Below the pieces are notes generated by a model that was not told the DNA's origin, searched no databases, and saw only the letters and a list, made by a program, of their open reading frames with translations. Positions 11,064 through 12,092 of a stretch of 12,092 bases of DNA are shown here, piece after piece. Source of the DNA: Paraglomus occultum (taxonomy: Eukaryota; Glomeromycota; Glomeromycetes; Paraglomerales; Paraglomeraceae); NCBI GenBank assembly GCA_910592205.1, contig CAJVPJ010001123.1, forward strand, positions 1 to 12,092, read 5' to 3'. Position 1 is the first letter of the stretch, and every line of letters starts with the position of its first letter. Both the position numbers and the translations under genes were made by a program.

Positions 11064-11866
11064 ATTTTACAGATGACTGAGTGTATACAGATGCTTTTTA
11101 TCGTAGTGTAGCTAGTCAAAAGCTTATTACTAATATTTAACCGTTGAATTTCAAACCGAACTTCGAGATTCTCCAAAGTTTTTCTCATTTCAACTTCAAG
11201 AATCTCCAATCTTTTTGAAATCCCCTCTACATCTTTTTGTTGGGGTCCAATTAATTCAAGAAGTTTTTCTAGTGTTATTTTTAGAGTTATAAGAATCTGT
11301 CGAGTTTCAACAAATTTAATTAAATCTGAAACAATTCAAATTCATTTGTCAATAACATATTGAATTCAGATGTTGAAACTTGACGATTGTCCCTTTACTG
11401 CTATCAAAATTCCGATAGCAATGTTTCCGAGAACTCCTTCGAGTTGTCGAACAACACCGGGAACAAAATCTGTCAATGGATCCACAATAAGGTGGTCTGT
11501 GAGAATGCTTGCAGCAATACACAACCAAAGTCCAGCCAAACACATAATAAGTATTGGACAGTTACAGGCTTTTCTTTATACTATATATAATTAAACAAAA
11601 AAATTTTTAAATTAATACAAGAAAGACATGGAGTATTCATTTTTCCAAGAGTATGTCATTGCAACCTACTTGAGTTAAAAGTATAGACACGTGCTTTTGG
11701 AACTGATGAAGACTGAGCAGCTGTGGTTGTTTTGCGTTTTTATTTTTTGCCTTTTACGCCGTTCATTTTGCTCCGAAGTTCGGTTAGATTTTGTTCGAGC
11801 ATTAGACTCTCTTTTCAATCTACGTCTTCGTTCAATTGAGGTTTCGCTAACGTTATCCATAATCAT
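11048..11866 (-). CDS. Unrecognised membrane and coiled-coil protein, probable frameshift
   Basis: I do not recognise this family. On the minus strand three blocks look coding. Block 1 (start ATG 11866 or 11860, to 11670) is rich in Arg, Lys, Ser and Asn, with ERRRRLKRES. It continues as AAQSSSVPKARVYTF only if one base is lost in the A-rich run near 11735-11748. A GTAGGT donor follows at 11669. Block 2 (11568 to about 11399 or 11380) is hydrophobic: PILIMCLAGLWLCIAASIL, then LTDFVPGVVRQLEGVLGNIA and IGILIA, suggesting two membrane segments. Block 3 (from 11325 or 11296 to stop 11048) is open for about 85 codons and strongly heptad-like: LEKLLELIG, VEGISKRLEILEVEMRKTLE, NLEVRFEIQRL. Two splice options join blocks 2 and 3: 11379-11326 (54 nt, GTTTCA donor, phase 1) or 11398-11297 (102 nt, GTAAAG donor, phase 0). 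Total is about 200-220 aa. The shift may be a sequencing error, a missed intron or decay. Confidence 0.5.
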
Positions 11867-12018
11867 AATAATAAAAGTGTTGATATTAAGGCATCGCAAT
11901 TGTAAACAACAAAGGCGTCGCGGTTATAAACAAAAAATGATGAACATGTGATGGTCATCTATTGGATAATTTTGTAACACGAATATGCAATATCCGTCCA
12001 CGTTTTATAATATCGATA
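11867..12018. other. Short region between minus-strand gene and transposon end
   Basis: This stretch probably includes the 5' leader or promoter of the minus-strand gene. No TATA box or other site can be assigned with confidence. Confidence 0.3.
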
Positions 12019-12092
12019 CAGTGAACCCTCCATTCAAGCACGCCCTCGGGAATGCGTCAGAGCGTGCTTGAATAGAGGGATGCATGAATAGA
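12019..12092 (+). mobile_element. Terminal end of a pogo/Tigger-like DNA transposon (cut by window edge)
   Basis: After a TA dinucleotide (12017-12018) the sequence starts CAGTGAACCCTCCATTCAAG, resembling the CAGTG(G)AACCTC ends of pogo/Tigger elements of the Tc1/mariner superfamily. Positions 12026-12043 and 12062-12079 are reverse complements at 17 of 18 bases, around an 18-base loop that opens CCTCGGGA, a loop style I associate with such ends. TGCTTGAATAGAGGGATGC is followed by another TGAATAGA, a further subterminal repeat. The rest of the element would lie beyond the window, so its transposase and intactness are unknown. Confidence 0.65.
12026..12079. repeat. 18-bp subterminal hairpin of the transposon end
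   Basis: The arms CCCTCCATTCAAGCACGC and GCGTGCTTGAATAGAGGG pair with a single mismatch. Strong conservation of both arms suggests a fairly young insertion, or continuing constraint on the end structure. Confidence 0.75.

Noticed and set aside
11349-11594. Plus-strand frames of 67-74 codons
   Set aside because: They are antisense to the hydrophobic block of the better supported minus-strand gene.
11675-11866. GET2/CAML-like receptor, suggested by the basic N-terminus and later hydrophobic segments
   Set aside because: The arginine cluster is only a loose resemblance, and the coiled-coil C-terminus does not fit the family as I know it.

Overview
The window looks like nuclear DNA of an early-diverging fungus (Mucoromycota or Glomeromycotina type), judged by eye to be AT-rich. 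The genes are cut by many short spliceosomal introns, about 54-120 nt, with GT...AG ends and branch points such as TACTAAT. The two clear proteins resemble fungal orthologues most. One of them, a class II DAHP synthase of the shikimate pathway, argues against an animal. The taxon call is inference.

Layout. 1-4140 has no convincing intact gene. It holds a 2.2-kb element bounded by inverted repeats (1121-3338) with decayed coding-like interior, a hairpin next to its right end, and a 52-codon open frame (3445-3603). 4415-6444 (+) is a complete nine-exon class II DAHP synthase (461 aa), with a TATAAAAG box upstream. 6445-7426 is intergenic. 8012-7427 (-) encodes only the C-terminal winged helix of the TFIIF beta subunit; its N-terminal domain is not found. 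8267-10648 (+) is a complete eleven-exon cytosolic phenylalanyl-tRNA synthetase alpha subunit (516 aa). 11860-11048 (-) is a probable, unrecognised gene: basic N-terminus, hydrophobic segments, then a coiled coil, with an apparent one-base frameshift. The right edge (12019 on) begins a pogo/Tigger-like transposon end.

The genes appear to be independent housekeeping units. DAHP synthase commits carbon to aromatic amino acid synthesis and PheRS charges tRNA with phenylalanine, but adjacency is not evidence of a functional cluster. I found no CRISPR, operon, tRNA or rRNA. No new defence or metabolic system is demonstrated. The most unusual items are the hairpin-ended inverted-repeat element, the N-terminally missing TFIIF beta gene, and the unrecognised membrane/coiled-coil gene.
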